Positions 26,066-38,269 of a DNA stretch of 64,000 nt are shown piece by piece; within the stretch, counting starts at the first letter, position 1, and each line of letters starts with the position of its first letter. The position numbers and the translations under genes were made by a program. Below the pieces are notes generated by a model, which did no database searches, had not been told where the DNA came from, and was given only the letters and a program-made list of their open reading frames with translations. This stretch comes from Homalodisca vitripennis (Eukaryota > Arthropoda > Insecta > Hemiptera > Cicadellidae), in the NCBI RefSeq assembly GCF_021130785.1, contig NC_060213.1:67189001-67253000 (forward strand), written 5' to 3'.

Positions 26066-28709
26066 TTAAGGAACCCTGTAGTCCATATACCGTACATGTT
26101 AAAAGTATTAACTTTAGGTACAATTTAAAAGAAAACTATCTCAGTTACAGCATTGAAACTTTGTATGCCTTTTTTTAATGCTTTTTAAAGTATAGATAAC
26201 CTATTTTAAACTTAATTAAAAAAAAAAATATTAGTAATGAATTTTTTTTTAATATTCCAAAAAACACAATTTTTTTTTACAAAAAATATTTTTTTTAAAG
26301 GACTTAAAAGCAAATTATCTTAAATAAAATAGGTTAAGTCCTTTTGATAATGCCTTAAATAAAATACACAAAAAAAAATCATGCAGATAGCTTTAAAAGG
26401 TTTAGTAGAAAAGTGTACCTTCGTGTCAGAATGTGTGATTTTTTCAGGAGAGCTCAAGAACTGTACGGTACCCCTTGCAGCCACGCTAAAACATTCCAGG
26501 ATCATACTTTTTACTTTCTTCTTCCTCCTTGTCTTCTCTCTTTTTCTCTTTAGGTTTCTTATCTGCTTTCTTTTCTTCTTAGTAACATCCCAAAAGCTGC
26601 TTTGTTGGCATCTAAAACTCGGTTCTTGTCGATTTGCTTCAGGCTACAACGCAGTTGCTTCCGGCATCACCACACAGCTTTTGCAAACACTTCCAATTTG
26701 CCAAGAGCACTACTGTTGAATGTTATAATTGAATCCAACACTCCAATTTTTAATGTATTGAGCCCAACAAAAGTATTTTTTGGAATTCTGGTCCAGATTA
26801 CGTTGTTGAAGGACTCGTTAGGGTTCTGTGTTCGGCCGTGCAGGCATTTTCTGAGTAGGTTAGTGTCCGACAGGTCTTGGTAAATTGATTTTATTTCTAA
26901 TAAAATAGCCTCAGTACTGAATGCTTATGATGGTTATACCTCACCTGTCACTAAAGACTTTTGGTACTTGCACCAAGATTGTTCACCTTTTGGGCATAGT
27001 TCATGGCGAGGTTTCACGTCGGTTGAAAGTAAATGGAAGTAGGATGCCCAAACAGCCTTCCTCATTTTTTCAACGTCATCCACATTTTTCTCGTATAGCT
27101 TTGCCATAGTAGGTCTGTACACTGTCTATCAATGCATCTGTCAGCCTACCACGTCCAGAGAGAGGTTTTCCGTCAGGTAACTTATGGCCACGCAACTTAG
27201 CCATCAATCTGCGCAGGCCGACTTCCCATTCTCCTTCTGGACGTGTCCCTACACATTCCAACTTCTTAATTTCAACCTCCATCACCATAACGCTTAGCTT
27301 GTTGTACTGACAAAAAAGCTGAGCTGTCACCATCTCCTAAATAACTTGTGTATCTTACACCAAGGTTTTGTTCCGAGCGCCTGAATACCTGAATAGCAGC
27401 CTCCAAACAGCCGCTCGGCCCGTCATAATTCTTTGAGCACTGTTCTCTGTGTGTAGGGCTGTTTTTAGTTATTTTATTGCATGAACAATATTTTTGTCAG
27501 TGAAACAACATCCAAAACTTTCCCTGTATCCATACTCGTGACAGAAAACAAGCCATTCAAAGATGTATGGCCACGTTTCTGCCACGTTCCGTCAAAAAAC
27601 AGCCGCTATGTCGGTATTACCCTCGTTTTCTACAACTGCTTCATGGGCTACTTGTTTCATTGAAGCAATAGAAACCTCTTCAACAGCACTATGAATAAGT
27701 TTGTTATAGGCTTGAAACCTACTTGGTGGCTTTGGAAGATCCAACACACTGAACAAAATACTTCTGCCGCAGCCTTACCTTTACCAATGAACGGAAACCA
27801 TATACACAACGCACATTTATGTCAAAAAAGTCCTGCTCAGTCTTCTTGCTGGTATAAAAATTTATTTTCTAGTCCACAGTTTATTGCAACTAAGTACAAA
27901 CTGTACAGCCAGGCCTTTACGGTTAGCAGGAACTTCACTAATTTCTAAAGAAGCACTTCCACAGTTAGCGCACTTTGTGGATGCCAGTAAAATTTGGTTC
28001 AAAAGTTCTAAATTAATTATGTAGTTTCCCTTAGTGTTATTTACAGGAAGGTACTCAATATCATCAGCACACAAAGAGATGTATTTACACTTTATTTTAG
28101 AAGCAGAGGTATTGGACTCTGGCTCTGGATTAGGCCTAAAACTATCAGGAATGTTCTCCTCTGAAGTAGGGTTTAGAAGAGTTTAGTACATCACTATTAT
28201 TCTTACTAGTAGTAAACTGATTACCTTTGAATCTATTCTTACCAAACTTCTTGGCCCTAGGCATTTTGTAAGAAACTAAATAATAATACTCACAACAAAA
28301 TAATTACAAACAATATAATAATAATCAGAAAGTCAACACACAAAACTCACAGTGCAAAACGAAAACAAAGCTCATTTACATAAGTAAACAAACACAACAA
28401 CTCATGAAAATAAAAACATATGCTTTTAAATTAAAAGCAGATTAGCCAACCTGACAAAACTAATTGTGTAAAATAACCTCTGTGTCACTAGTATTATGTA
28501 TAAAAGTGCAAAAGTCAAACTCGTTGCGATGCAACTGAAATCAGACATTCGTTACTGTGTTGTTTCTTGTTAATTATTTTAGTTTAATTATTAATAAGTG
28601 CCAAACATACATGTGTTATATATCATTTTGTTCAGAATTAAATGAAGAATAAAAAACAATTAAAAACAAAAAAAAATTTTATATTTTTTTACTACAAAGG
28701 TTCCCTTAG
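26066..28709 (-). mobile_element. Mutator-like (MULE) DNA transposon relic, ~2.6 kb
   Basis: The transposase relic on the - strand is bracketed by a candidate imperfect terminal inverted repeat. TTAAGGAACCCTGTAGT (26066-26082) reads inward on the left. CTAAGGGAACCTTTGTAGT reads inward from 28709 on the - strand. Beyond the repeats I could not find a convincing 9-bp target duplication. Poly-A/poly-T-rich stretches near both ends have probably expanded since insertion. Confidence 0.55.
26440..28264 (-). pseudogene. Mutator-like transposase, decayed
   Basis: The - strand starts MPRAKKFGKNRFKGNQF at 28264, a basic N-terminus. It continues through a zinc-knuckle-like C-x2-C region (KCANCGSASLEI, ORF 28074-27862). 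Next comes VEIKKLECVG, then LPDGKPLSGRGRLTDALIDS with a YYGKAIRE end (27333-27076). Then follow EKMRKAVWASYFHLLSTD and LCPKGEQSWCKYQ (27122-26934), and finally KCLHGRTQNPNESFNNVIW and FVGLNTLKIGV (about 26850-26760). These blocks, in this order, are the hallmark of the Mutator-like transposase family common in arthropods. Several stops and frame shifts separate them, so the protein is not made. The lysine/arginine-rich tail near 26600-26500 fits the family C-terminus. Confidence 0.8.
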
Positions 28710-28719
28710 GTGATGGAAT

Positions 28720-31700
28720 TCTTACACGCAAACCGAACTGTTGAAATATTTTCTGAAGAGAAGATATCATGCTTATATTGTATTTAGGCTGTGAGGATCA
28801 ATTAACTTGATCTCATATCCTGAACAAAATCCACTCCAAATTTTCCCCGAGAAAGAAATTTTATCCTGCCAATTGGAAATGTTCTCCCTAGAGTAAATAT
28901 TTTACTTAAATCTGGGCACCACTATGTTCAGATCTGTTTGGAAGCGGTACATCAATAACCGCAAATGTATTGTGTACCGCATATATTGTGGTTTAAGGGT
29001 ATATCGATAGGCATAGTCTACTCGAAAGACTAAGTTGATGGAGCTCCCTGTGTTTTAAAAGGTGTTGCTAGCCCTTAAATGAGGTAGTGCTGTCAAAAGT
29101 CCGCTTTGACTGAAGGGACTGTGACAAATAGTCTAAGTTTACCTATCATCATATAGTCTCTTTGGATCTAGGTCTCAATACTATTGACTACAAATATTGC
29201 AGTACTTATTTTCAATTTATACGTTCTAGCCGAATTCTCATAATATCTAATTCCATGGAATGACATATATTATCATTGACATTGATGTTGCTAATATATT
29301 ATAAATGAATTGTCATTTATAACAACATTTTACAAACTTTAAAGTTGTAGGCTATTTCATTCTCGAGATAATAATATTTTGCTATCCTTACCAGTCAACG
29401 CTCAGGCAATACAGGTATATCGTTACATTTTAGGTTTTACTAAATCATTTCTGAGTTCTAAAAATGGAAAGACGACCGTTATAATCCTTTTATGTTTTGA
29501 ACTATAATCTCTTAACAAATAAAATAATTATTTGTGTTACATTATTCTATATCAAATTGTCACAAGAAATTTTAGCCTATTCGTTCTATTTACTAAGTTC
29601 CGTTTTAGGGTAGCGTCAGGATCCTAGTAAATTCCGGCCTCTGGAAGATGTTGGCTTCGGGAGATTGTTTTATACTTATTCAACTTACAATATCTAATTA
29701 AATCGATAGCTTATTTTTTGTTTATTTAAAAGATAACATCGGAAAAACATCTTTCTATTTGATGTACGTAGCCTATATTTTTATACAGCCATTCATCCTT
29801 TTGATAAATAAATATACATATGCTATATCCCACGTGCTGATATGAATTTGTTATTGATATATATATATATGGCCATATGATTTATTATTACAAATAACCA
29901 TTATTAATAAATTCCTGTCTAAAATAAAACATGTTTTAAGTGAAAGAAATACGGGAGGTTTTACGACATCGCAAAACAGTTGCGGGATTAATGGAAACGA
30001 GTGACAAATAAACAAACAGTTAACACGAACAAAACTCCAGTCCCAGGGTATGCTTTAGGAAACAGTTGTGTTAAAACAACGTTAACGTTAGACGTTATTT
30101 TTATTGTTATAGAGGTTTTCTCTAGTCTGGTTTGTTACACCATTCTAAGAAATTTTTTCATTGCAACTCATTAGCCGTAGTCTTTGCTATTTAGGAACAC
30201 TAGAATTATAAAAATAATATAAAAATATGTAATTCAGTAGAAATATACGGTATGTACGAGTATTAATCCATATTTTGTTAAAATTTACAGTTTATATAGA
30301 GTTTTTAAATGTATTTCCAACAGTACACATTTCATACATGAAGTCTCAAAGTTAAAAATAAATTATTAAAGCTTAATAATATAAACCCTGTTTATTTTGG
30401 TTTCAGTTGGAATAAACCAACGTTTACAAATCATCAATACAGCTAACTAAGACTTTATAAGATGCATTGTAGATGCTCTTGTCTTCTTGAACATACTTCC
30501 AATAATTTCGTATAAGGTTTCCAAATGTCTGGAATAAAACAAATTTGACTTAAGCACAATTTTAGTGCACAATTTATTGCTCTGTTTGAATAGGTTTAGT
30601 AAAGTTAACTTATTGTTGAATTTAAACTCTCAAAGTTTTTAAAACATTCATTCCAAAATTTTTATGTTGTTGGTAATTCGAAATTACGAACGAACTGGAG
30701 ATCAAATTGGATAATACACACAATTTATTGTTTACGTTTAAAATATTAAGAGTTTGTACCGAATGGACGAAACTCATGTGTCCGGAGATCTCTGAGGTCG
30801 TAGAAATGGATACTCGGTATTGTATGCGTAGTTATAAGTTCAATTGTGGCTAATAAAATCTAAAAGCACCAATTTTATATGCTAATATAAAAATAATGTC
30901 TATCCACGTTGCTACCAAAAAATAGTAATAATTAACTACAATCATATCTTGGTGGGTGAACATGGTGGTTTAAATGTTCTCCGGGATTTTACCTACGAAC
31001 CTAATCACTTAAGAAAACTTTGAAATGACTTCCCTTCACACGTCAATGATGTCGATTAACACAGTGGCTTGGCTCGACATTCCAGCTTTAGTTGCAAAAC
31101 GGGAGTTTTAATCTCGGTAGTCTTCAAAAAAGAATCATTCTAGGACTCAAGAAGTGGCACAAGAACTTGAACTCGAAGTTGTACTCAAAGATGAACTTAA
31201 GCTGGCATAAAACCAAATCGCTACAGTATTATCTATTTAGCAAGACAACTTATAATCATGTCAACGTGGTCTAGTCAGAAGGACATCACCACATTTATAT
31301 ATGTATTAATCAGGCAACTAAAGAATCATCATAGGTTTATGATAGGGTATCATAGGTTTATGATAGTTTATCATAGGTTTATCATACTTTACTATTTAAA
31401 AATGTACTTTATATTGAATTAAAAATAGAAGTTTTGAATGAATGGGCTAATGTATAATTAGGTTTATTAGGTTATTATTCCCCACTGAATTTTGTTCCAA
31501 GAACATCGGAGAAAAGTAATACCAACCAGTAATATGTAACAGGATTGCAAAAATACATATAGAGATAAAGGGTTTGAATAGAAACCCCTAGCAAGTGACT
31601 TTGACACAGTAACTGGACTGAATATGTATCACATACTAACTGGTAACTAAAGAGATGACATGGCAAAACCAGCTATTAGTATTCCCAGGACTTCCTAATG

Positions 31701-32600
31701 GGTTTCGGTCAGACCCCAGTGTAATGCCATGTTAATCATGGTTGTTGCGATTATTGTAATAACTTGTTTTATAATTTCTTGTAATAAGTTCTCAAAATAA
31801 CTAGTGAGTAAATATTTTAAGTAAATTTCAAAGTAACTTCAAATGTAACATAAACTGTAGGAGTCTGAGAAAACATTCAAATTTTAATTGGCCAAATTTG
31901 ATAGATAAACATTAGTTTGCACCTTTCTACTTCTTTTTATATTACGTTTAAAACGAAATTTAACTTGCTAGAGGTTCCTGTTTAAAAACTTTTACTTACC
32001 CCAATAATACCCAATTTGGGTTGGCAGAATCAAAAACTTCCATAACAAAACTCCTTAGTTATTCATATAAACATCCTCCCAAGTAAATCACTCCATCTCT
32101 ATTCATACGAAAGTTAATAGGAAGAGGGGCTCTTAAGTCTTCTAGTGTGTTTTATATAATGCAACTAAATATCGGTACCAGTTTTATATGTGTATTGTCG
32201 ATTTTAAACAACTGCATTCTCTGATTTTAAAATTACTGATAGTAGGGAGTCCGGCCAAGACGTCAAAAAAAACAGACACAAGATATAATGTAATTGAGTT
32301 AATGTTCAGAGTACATTATTATTTTGTGAATTATGCAGCTTTTTGTATTAAATTCAAACTTATATACTATTCACAATGTATTTTATTTAAAATATGGATG
32401 TCTCATGTGAATGTATGCTTTAACACTAAAGTATAACAGTATTGTTAGCAGTAAAACGTAAAAGTACATATAAGTAAATATATAATGTCTTCCTCTTAAT
32501 TTAGAGTTTCTGAGAACGTTCAATGGTAATTGAACACGTATGACAACCATTGAGCTTTAGTAGTGGTATTAATCCCACGTAGAAGACCGAAGCAAATCTT
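28720..32600. other. Gene-free region between MULE and P450 3' end
   Basis: No exon is supported over 3.9 kb. It contains the 21-bp tandem repeat at 31328-31386. A patch at about 28960-29070 shares words with 44550-44620 (dispersed repeat). AATAAA on the - strand at 32387-32382 is about 215 bp past the P450 stop and may be its poly(A) signal. Confidence 0.4.
31328..31386. repeat. 21-bp tandem repeat, ~2.8 copies
   Basis: The unit TCATAGGTTTATGATAGKKTA repeats almost perfectly. Each unit contains a short inverted repeat (TCATA/TATGA). Confidence 0.85.
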
Positions 32601-32602
32601 GT

Positions 32603-32760
32603 TTATCTTGGATGGAAAGTGACTAGGAGTGGAGACTTGTGGTGCATCACAACTTTCAGCTCATACTTGATGTCTGACAAATTAGTATGTGACGTAACCT
32701 GCAGACGGCGCAGGATATGGACCAGGATTGTCTTCATCATGATCATTGCGTACGACTTTC
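32603..32760 (-). CDS. CYP4: P450 last exon: C-terminus and stop
   Basis: Acceptor TCCCCAG. Encodes KSYAMIMMKTILVHILRRL (L-helix after the heme Cys), then DIKYELKVVMHHKSPLLVTF and HPR-stop. The family normally has Q/K-K-F-A-M-x-E after C-I-G; here it is K-S-Y-A-M-I-M, so the usual Glu is replaced by Met. On the + strand the same DNA shows a 78-codon shadow frame. Confidence 0.85.
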
Positions 32761-35700
32761 CTGGGGATACACGAATGTCTGTTATAGAGCAATATTACAG
32801 GTACAAACAGTGGGACACCTGCAATGACTCGTTAGTGCATTCGTCGAAGTTTTAAACAGTATATTACAGCATTAAAGAAATATGTTTATTACACTTATAG
32901 GTGCTACATTCCAACAAAATTAAGTTACTCTTACTATGTAAGAGTAAGTTAACAACTAAAAAGAATTTATAACAACACAAGTTTCCTAGACCAAAAACAT
33001 GCACATCAATACAATATTTACTAAGTATATTGTATATATTACACCCACGAAGAAACGGCTTTGCTATTGTATCTCAATATTAGGCCTACACCGATCTAAC
33101 CAAAATTTTGAACAAAAATAAATAGGAACAATTCAATTTTATGTTTTACAGAGGTAATTCGGCCTTATTTCTATCAACTGAGTAGTTTTTATCCGCACTA
33201 AATAATATATTTAATAAAGTTAAAACAGTGACATTAAAAAGGATTGACTTTAAATTTTATTTTCAATACGTATTTATTATTTTAATTTTATTTCATGCAG
33301 TAATGATTCCCATTAGGAAATGCTTCCTTATTTCTTTCTTACTACCACGGATAGCGTTAAATAATGAATGAGAAACTCATTCAAAATTTTTGAAAGATCG
33401 TATTGGTGAAATCATAAACCATTGAAAGAAACACTATTGAATTTGGAATATATCACCACCCCATATACCAGGTGAGTTTTTTTAAGTGATCCAATAGCTA
33501 ACTTTTTAATCACACGACTTAGCACCACACTTTAAGTTTGGATACACTTTTAAATTTTTTATGGAACACCCTGTATTTTATGTTGTTTTTAGATTCTACT
33601 CTACAAAATAAGACATTTTTGCTTTTTGAGAGTTTTTCAATATCTCTAATGGTTCAGGAGCTACGTGGACTGGAAGTTTTCATCATCAGTGGCATGGACT
33701 TATAAAGCACGTTTAATCAATGTTAGTTTTATGTGTTGTTAGTGTTTTGTTATGTGTGTAGTTTGTATGTGTTTTGATATTAGACATATTTTACGCTGAC
33801 CATTAATCATTTTGCTTTGATATTCATTTAACTTTTCGACTAAATGTTTAGTCAAAAAAGATTTGAGATAAAAATTTCAGAAGCAGCGACTTAGATAAAT
33901 CACAGTTAAACAAACACATTTAAAGAATACATATTTTATTGAACACATTTAAAGATTATTTTTAGAATTATTATTGTAATAGCAATACCAAAACAAAGGA
34001 CCTTTTCTAATAGCTTAGTAACTTTACGAGTTCAAATCAAATGTTCGAAGTGCCGCCCTTCTGTCTCAATTCACTTTCTGAGTCGTTGCACATACACTCT
34101 TTGTACCCTGATTAAAATGTCTTGGCCAATTGAGCTGCACTCGTTGCGTATCCTTTCACGCATGTCTTTGGGAGTTTTAGGGGGCGTGCGGTACACCTTA
34201 TCCTTTATGGCTCCCCACAGAAAAAATCCAAAGCAGAAAGGTCAGGTGATCGAGGAAGGCCACACTACCTAATGGTTCGGATTTTTTCGGACTGATGATG
34301 AAAACTTCCAGTCCACGTAGCTCCTGAACCATTAGAGATATTTAAAAACTCTCAAGTGCAAACATGTCTTATTTTGTAGAGTAGAATCTAAAAACAACAT
34401 AAAATACAGGGTTTTCTATAAAATATTTTAAAGTTGGCCATCATATTGGAAAATGGCGGCCTTCTTCAAAACATTTGAAAGTGTATTCCTGAGTGAATTT
34501 GGAACTTGCTGAAAATGCGCAAGTTCCAAATTTAAAGTGTGGTGCTAAATTGTGTAATTAAAAAGTTAGCTATTGGATCACTTTAAAAAACTCACCCGGT
34601 AACTTATATATAATCTATGAACCTTTTTATTTTCAGATTTTATACTTAACTCTTATTGCCTCTATAAAGATTAATAAGAACATTGCTGTATTCAGCTAAC
34701 TAGAAATACCACTTTCCATGACATTTTGCTACTCGTACATTCTACCTTATAAATATAATTCATTTAGTAAATGACTAGTTCAAGTTTGTGTTAGAAGTCC
34801 TAAATGTTATAATGCCAAAACAATTTCTTACTAAATTTAATTAAAGGCCGCGGATTTTGCTGAATTTTAATAAACCTTTGTAAAATCATCCTATATAGCT
34901 AATAAATACATAGAATACTCTCTGAGCAGCTTTCGTGTTAAATTACTGAACTTTCAATGTCTATAAACATTCTACACAACAATTACAGATATATTAGTGA
35001 TCCTAGGGCTTCACCATAATTGACATGATTATTTAACTAGTGAATTTCTACGACACTAGAATACCTGGCTCTATTAACATCACCTTATATTAACAATATA
35101 ATACATTTAAAATTAAACAGTAAAATAATTAATAAAAGCATACCTATACAGTTCCGAGGACCAGCGCTGAACGGCAGGAAAGAGTAGTTGTGTCGTTCCT
35201 TTTGCTTCTCTGGGGAGAACCGTTCAGGCAGAAACTGTCTCGGATTTGGGAAGTGTTCTTTATCGTAACCCATTGTTTGGAGCGCTATTACTATGCGACT
35301 TCCGGCCGGCAGTGTGCATCCAGCTATAAAGTGTAATACTGGTTATTGAATGCATTCTTAATTTGTATCGTATTGTTATGGGTTTGCTTAAGTGAAACAC
35401 ACGGAGAGTATTGAATCAATAAAATATTTATAAGCTTAAAACTAGGCAGTCCTTAAATATAATGTAGTTTACAAAACTGTCACTTTTTATACTGTTAAAA
35501 TACTATACAATACAATATTATATTGTCTATATATTTACACACGAGTGGATTTAAAAATGACACAGTTAATAACTATGAATACAATTCCGGTTGTCACGAG
35601 TATTACCACTAGTTGTAACTTAACAAGTAAACCTCTGGCTCATCTCCTTCGCTGCGTTGCAACAACTCCTTATACGGTTTAAGGTTATTGGTTCTTCCTT

Positions 35701-38266
35701 ATAATAATATAAATTAGAATTTAATAGACTAAGGAGAAAGGTCACTGTGGCCACCCACTGCTCATGTATGGAGTGTAGGCGAAAATGGGCTCTCTCTCTC
35801 TCTCTCTCTCTCCCTCCCTCTCTCTCCAACGATGCTATTCTCCTATAATTCCTTATGTTACTGTCAGGGTCTAAATTTGGTGAGTTATTGAATGATAAAT
35901 TGTACACATTTCTCATTTAAACTACTCTTATTGTGATTTACGCATTTTTTCGTATACTAAGTTTCATTTGTGCTTCTTATGTCAAATTCTTAACCTACAT
36001 GTCAATCAATACTTAGAAAGCTATCTCCATTCTTCAGTGTTGATTTTGAAATGGATTTTTCTCAAATTTAGCTACCATAATCAACTTATCTCCTCTCGCT
36101 AATGTCGAATACTGTCTAAATACAAACAATACAAAAAGGGAGTAGAGTAATTTTACTTCGATCCTGCTGTAGTGGAAGTGTTTAACTACATTTAAAAACA
36201 TTACAGTGAACATTACTAAATGAAAATAGACAAAATTAAATGTTTTAACACTCTTACTCACGCAATTTTGTATCCTTTGTTGCCTTTCTCATAATTGCTG
36301 AGATGCTTCCATGGAGTCTGATGCTCTCTAGGATGACCTGGTTCAGGTACGTCATGGCGTTAACGTCAGCAACAGTGACGTCACGGTCAAGGTCACCCAT
36401 AACTCTCTGTATCTCCTCAAAGATATTGTCCTAAACACAAAAAAACAGGCCTGTGGAATCACAATTGGTGACTGGTACTCCGATATATTTGCAATATATA
36501 AGAAGCAAACTATATAACAATATGGCGTTAACCCTTATGGCCCATAGATTCTCCTGCTCATATAAATTATACCACTAAAGTTAGCAGTAATTGTATTACT
36601 ATTAAGGTTTCCTATTGTTACTTCACGTTGCCTATTGATAAATTGCGTATAGAGAGGAAACGAATAGAAAAGACAATGTTGTCTCACCTGTATGTACCAC
36701 GCCAACTTGAAGACTTCTCGTACGCAATAATGACCCTGGTACATGCCTATATGGTCGGTAGGTATAATTAAAGAATAGTTTATTGTGTCACCCACAACCA
36801 TATACAATTTTACCAGTTACATTATTAGTTTTTGAAAGATGACGGCTGCTCAATATGTCAAAAAGAGGATAGTTACAGCTGAGCTACTAAAATAAAGGGG
36901 CAGGTCTGAATAGGAGTTTATCATTCTCATTTCGCTTATCATTGCTTTTGTTCGTTCACATTTACCGATATCTGATAGGATTTCAATATGGCGGCCATAA
37001 AAGTATTTGTTACGTTTACGATACACAGCAGATACACGTGTAAACGCATTATAAAACTTTGCATGATTATTTAATATGAATGAAACTATGTTTTAAGCCA
37101 TATACAATCCATTCCATTTCATTCAACGCGTTATGTTAATTTATCATTAATTTTTATCATTTAACACTATGGAACAATATTGAACTATATATATACTGGA
37201 GGAATTTCACGATTAAAGCATAATTTGTATTATTCAAAAGTTTTTTTGTAATTATTAATTTTTAGATTTGTATAGTGCTTGGTACCAAATATTCTTTCAA
37301 ATTCATGTACAAATACTGTATCAAGTGTGTGGAATTGACTATTACCCTAAAAACTAAACTGTGTTTTCAATTTTCTATTTTAAAGTGACATCCACACACT
37401 AGTCCACTTCCCTGCTAATGTGCTGGAAGGTATTTTTTATCAATTTTTTATATTCGTGTATCAAGACACCCTACACAATGATAAGATAAAAACAACTGAG
37501 AAATTGCTTATTAATCCCCTGATCAATATAAACCTCTCGTAATCATTCCCTAAATAGCTTCACTCTCTGGTTAGTTTATCCCACTGGTTAGCTAACCCAA
37601 ACAAGCGCCAAACACCCATTAGTATGATCTGTGGTTAAGTCCCCATTAAACCATTATCAAGTAGTGGCAATATTAGAGGTAATGCCGTCCCGGTCTACGT
37701 TCTCAATATGGTTTTATATATTACATAAATTAAGAAAGAGCACATTGTGTTAGCTATGCATACAGATTTAAGATTTATGTCACATTATAATAAGATTTCC
37801 AGTGAATAATTTTCCGTTTTATACTAAAATATAACCGTGTATTTTCTATGAAAAACGGGACAATTTTCTAAGTAACATTTATGTTTTCTGTCCCATAGCA
37901 CATGGAACCATTGTCTCCACAATAATAATTGTACTCTTGAAATACAGGTATTTCGGTCCACAACTAAGCTCCATTTTCGGCCAACAAAAACCATGACACC
38001 CGCTGCGTATGGCTAAGAGCTAATAAGGTAATTAGTAAGATAATTTGTTTATGTAACAGGATACGAGCCATACACCAAACATTTAGCATGTTTTTGCTGT
38101 TTTTAACAAATATTGATGCGGAGAGACTAGGCTTACAAGATTTTGTACTTCTATAAATCTGTATAAAAGACAAAATAACAAAATAGGGTATTGTTACCTG
38201 GACTTCTGGATGGTGCCCTAATGTCACCAGCAGAAAACACAAGGACTCATGAGCAGTGTCGGTTCC
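32603..38266 (-). CDS. CYP4: Cytochrome P450, CYP4-type, C-terminal part (4 exons)
   Basis: Exons in transcription order are 38266-38198 (69 nt), 36430-36262 (169 nt), 35323-35144 (180 nt) and 32760-32603 (158 nt). All have AG/GT borders and matching phases (0, 1, 1), giving about 158 residues to a TAA stop. Motifs are the I-helix GTDTAHES, K-helix ExxR (ESIRL), PERF (FLPERFS), heme loop FSAGPRNCIG with its thiolate Cys, and a normal C-terminus. CYP4 enzymes are microsomal monooxygenases acting on fatty acids and xenobiotics with a reductase partner. About 300 N-terminal residues are not seen; they may lie at higher coordinates, or the gene may be 5'-truncated. The last intron hosts a mariner-type element. 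The CYP4 assignment rests on the heme-loop wording and exon content. Confidence 0.85.
33468..34599 (-). mobile_element. TA-flanked mariner/Tc1-type element with long inverted arms
   Basis: The 1132-bp element begins CCAGGTGAGTTTTTTT and ends as its reverse complement, flanked by TA on both sides (33466-33467 and 34600-34601). Arms pair over about 33468-33695 (left) and 34290-34599 (right). The right arm holds about 90 bp missing from the left. The interior - strand carries a transposase C-terminal fragment. It sits in the last intron of the P450 gene. Confidence 0.75.
34030..34270 (-). pseudogene. Transposase C-terminal fragment inside the TA-flanked element
   Basis: On the - strand, PRSPDLSALDF in one frame passes after a one-base shift to FFLWGAIKDKVYRTPPKTPK, then MRERIRNECSSIG and VQRVYVQRLRK-stop, then RHFEHLI. 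This is the third-catalytic-Asp region and tail of the DDE_3 transposases also seen at 9640-10320. The N-terminal two thirds are deleted, so the copy is non-autonomous. Confidence 0.75.
35144..35323 (-). CDS. CYP4: P450 exon: PERF and heme loop
   Basis: Acceptor TTATAG and donor ATAG|GTATGC. Encodes GCTLPAGSRIVIALQTMGYD, then NPRQFLPERFSPE, then SFLPFSAGPRNCIG. The glycine codon of C-I-G is split over the next intron, and the phase fits the exon at 32760. Confidence 0.9.
35789..35826. repeat. (CT)n microsatellite
   Basis: A CT run interrupted by TCCCTCCC, in the P450 intron between the K-helix and heme exons. Confidence 0.9.
36262..36430 (-). CDS. CYP4: P450 exon: J/K helices with ExxR
   Basis: Acceptor GTTTAG and donor C|GTGAGTAAG. 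Encodes DNIFEEIQRVMGDLDRDVTV, then NAMTYLNQVILESIRLHGS, then MRKATKDTKL. The E-x-x-R of the K-helix is intact. The usual L-Y-P after it reads L-H-G here, a mild departure from the family. Confidence 0.85.
36841..38190. other. P450 intron between I-helix and K-helix exons (part)
   Basis: AT-rich intronic sequence with no further exon visible. The full intron spans 36431-38197. A GC-richer stretch at 37380-37700 lacks a splice-bounded open frame. Confidence 0.5.
38198..38266 (-). CDS. CYP4: P450 exon: I-helix
   Basis: Acceptor TTCTAG (RC) and donor CAG|GTAACA. Encodes GTDTAHESLCFLLVTLGHHP plus EVQ, the oxygen-binding I-helix with the acid-Thr pair (D-T). It is bounded by phase 0 at both ends, so the preceding exon should end with a complete codon, usually Glu or Ala in this family. 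Confidence 0.85.
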
Positions 38267-38269
38267 CTA

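Noticed and set aside
32619..32855. 78-codon + strand frame
   Set aside because: Shadow of the last P450 exon, which reads convincingly on the - strand.
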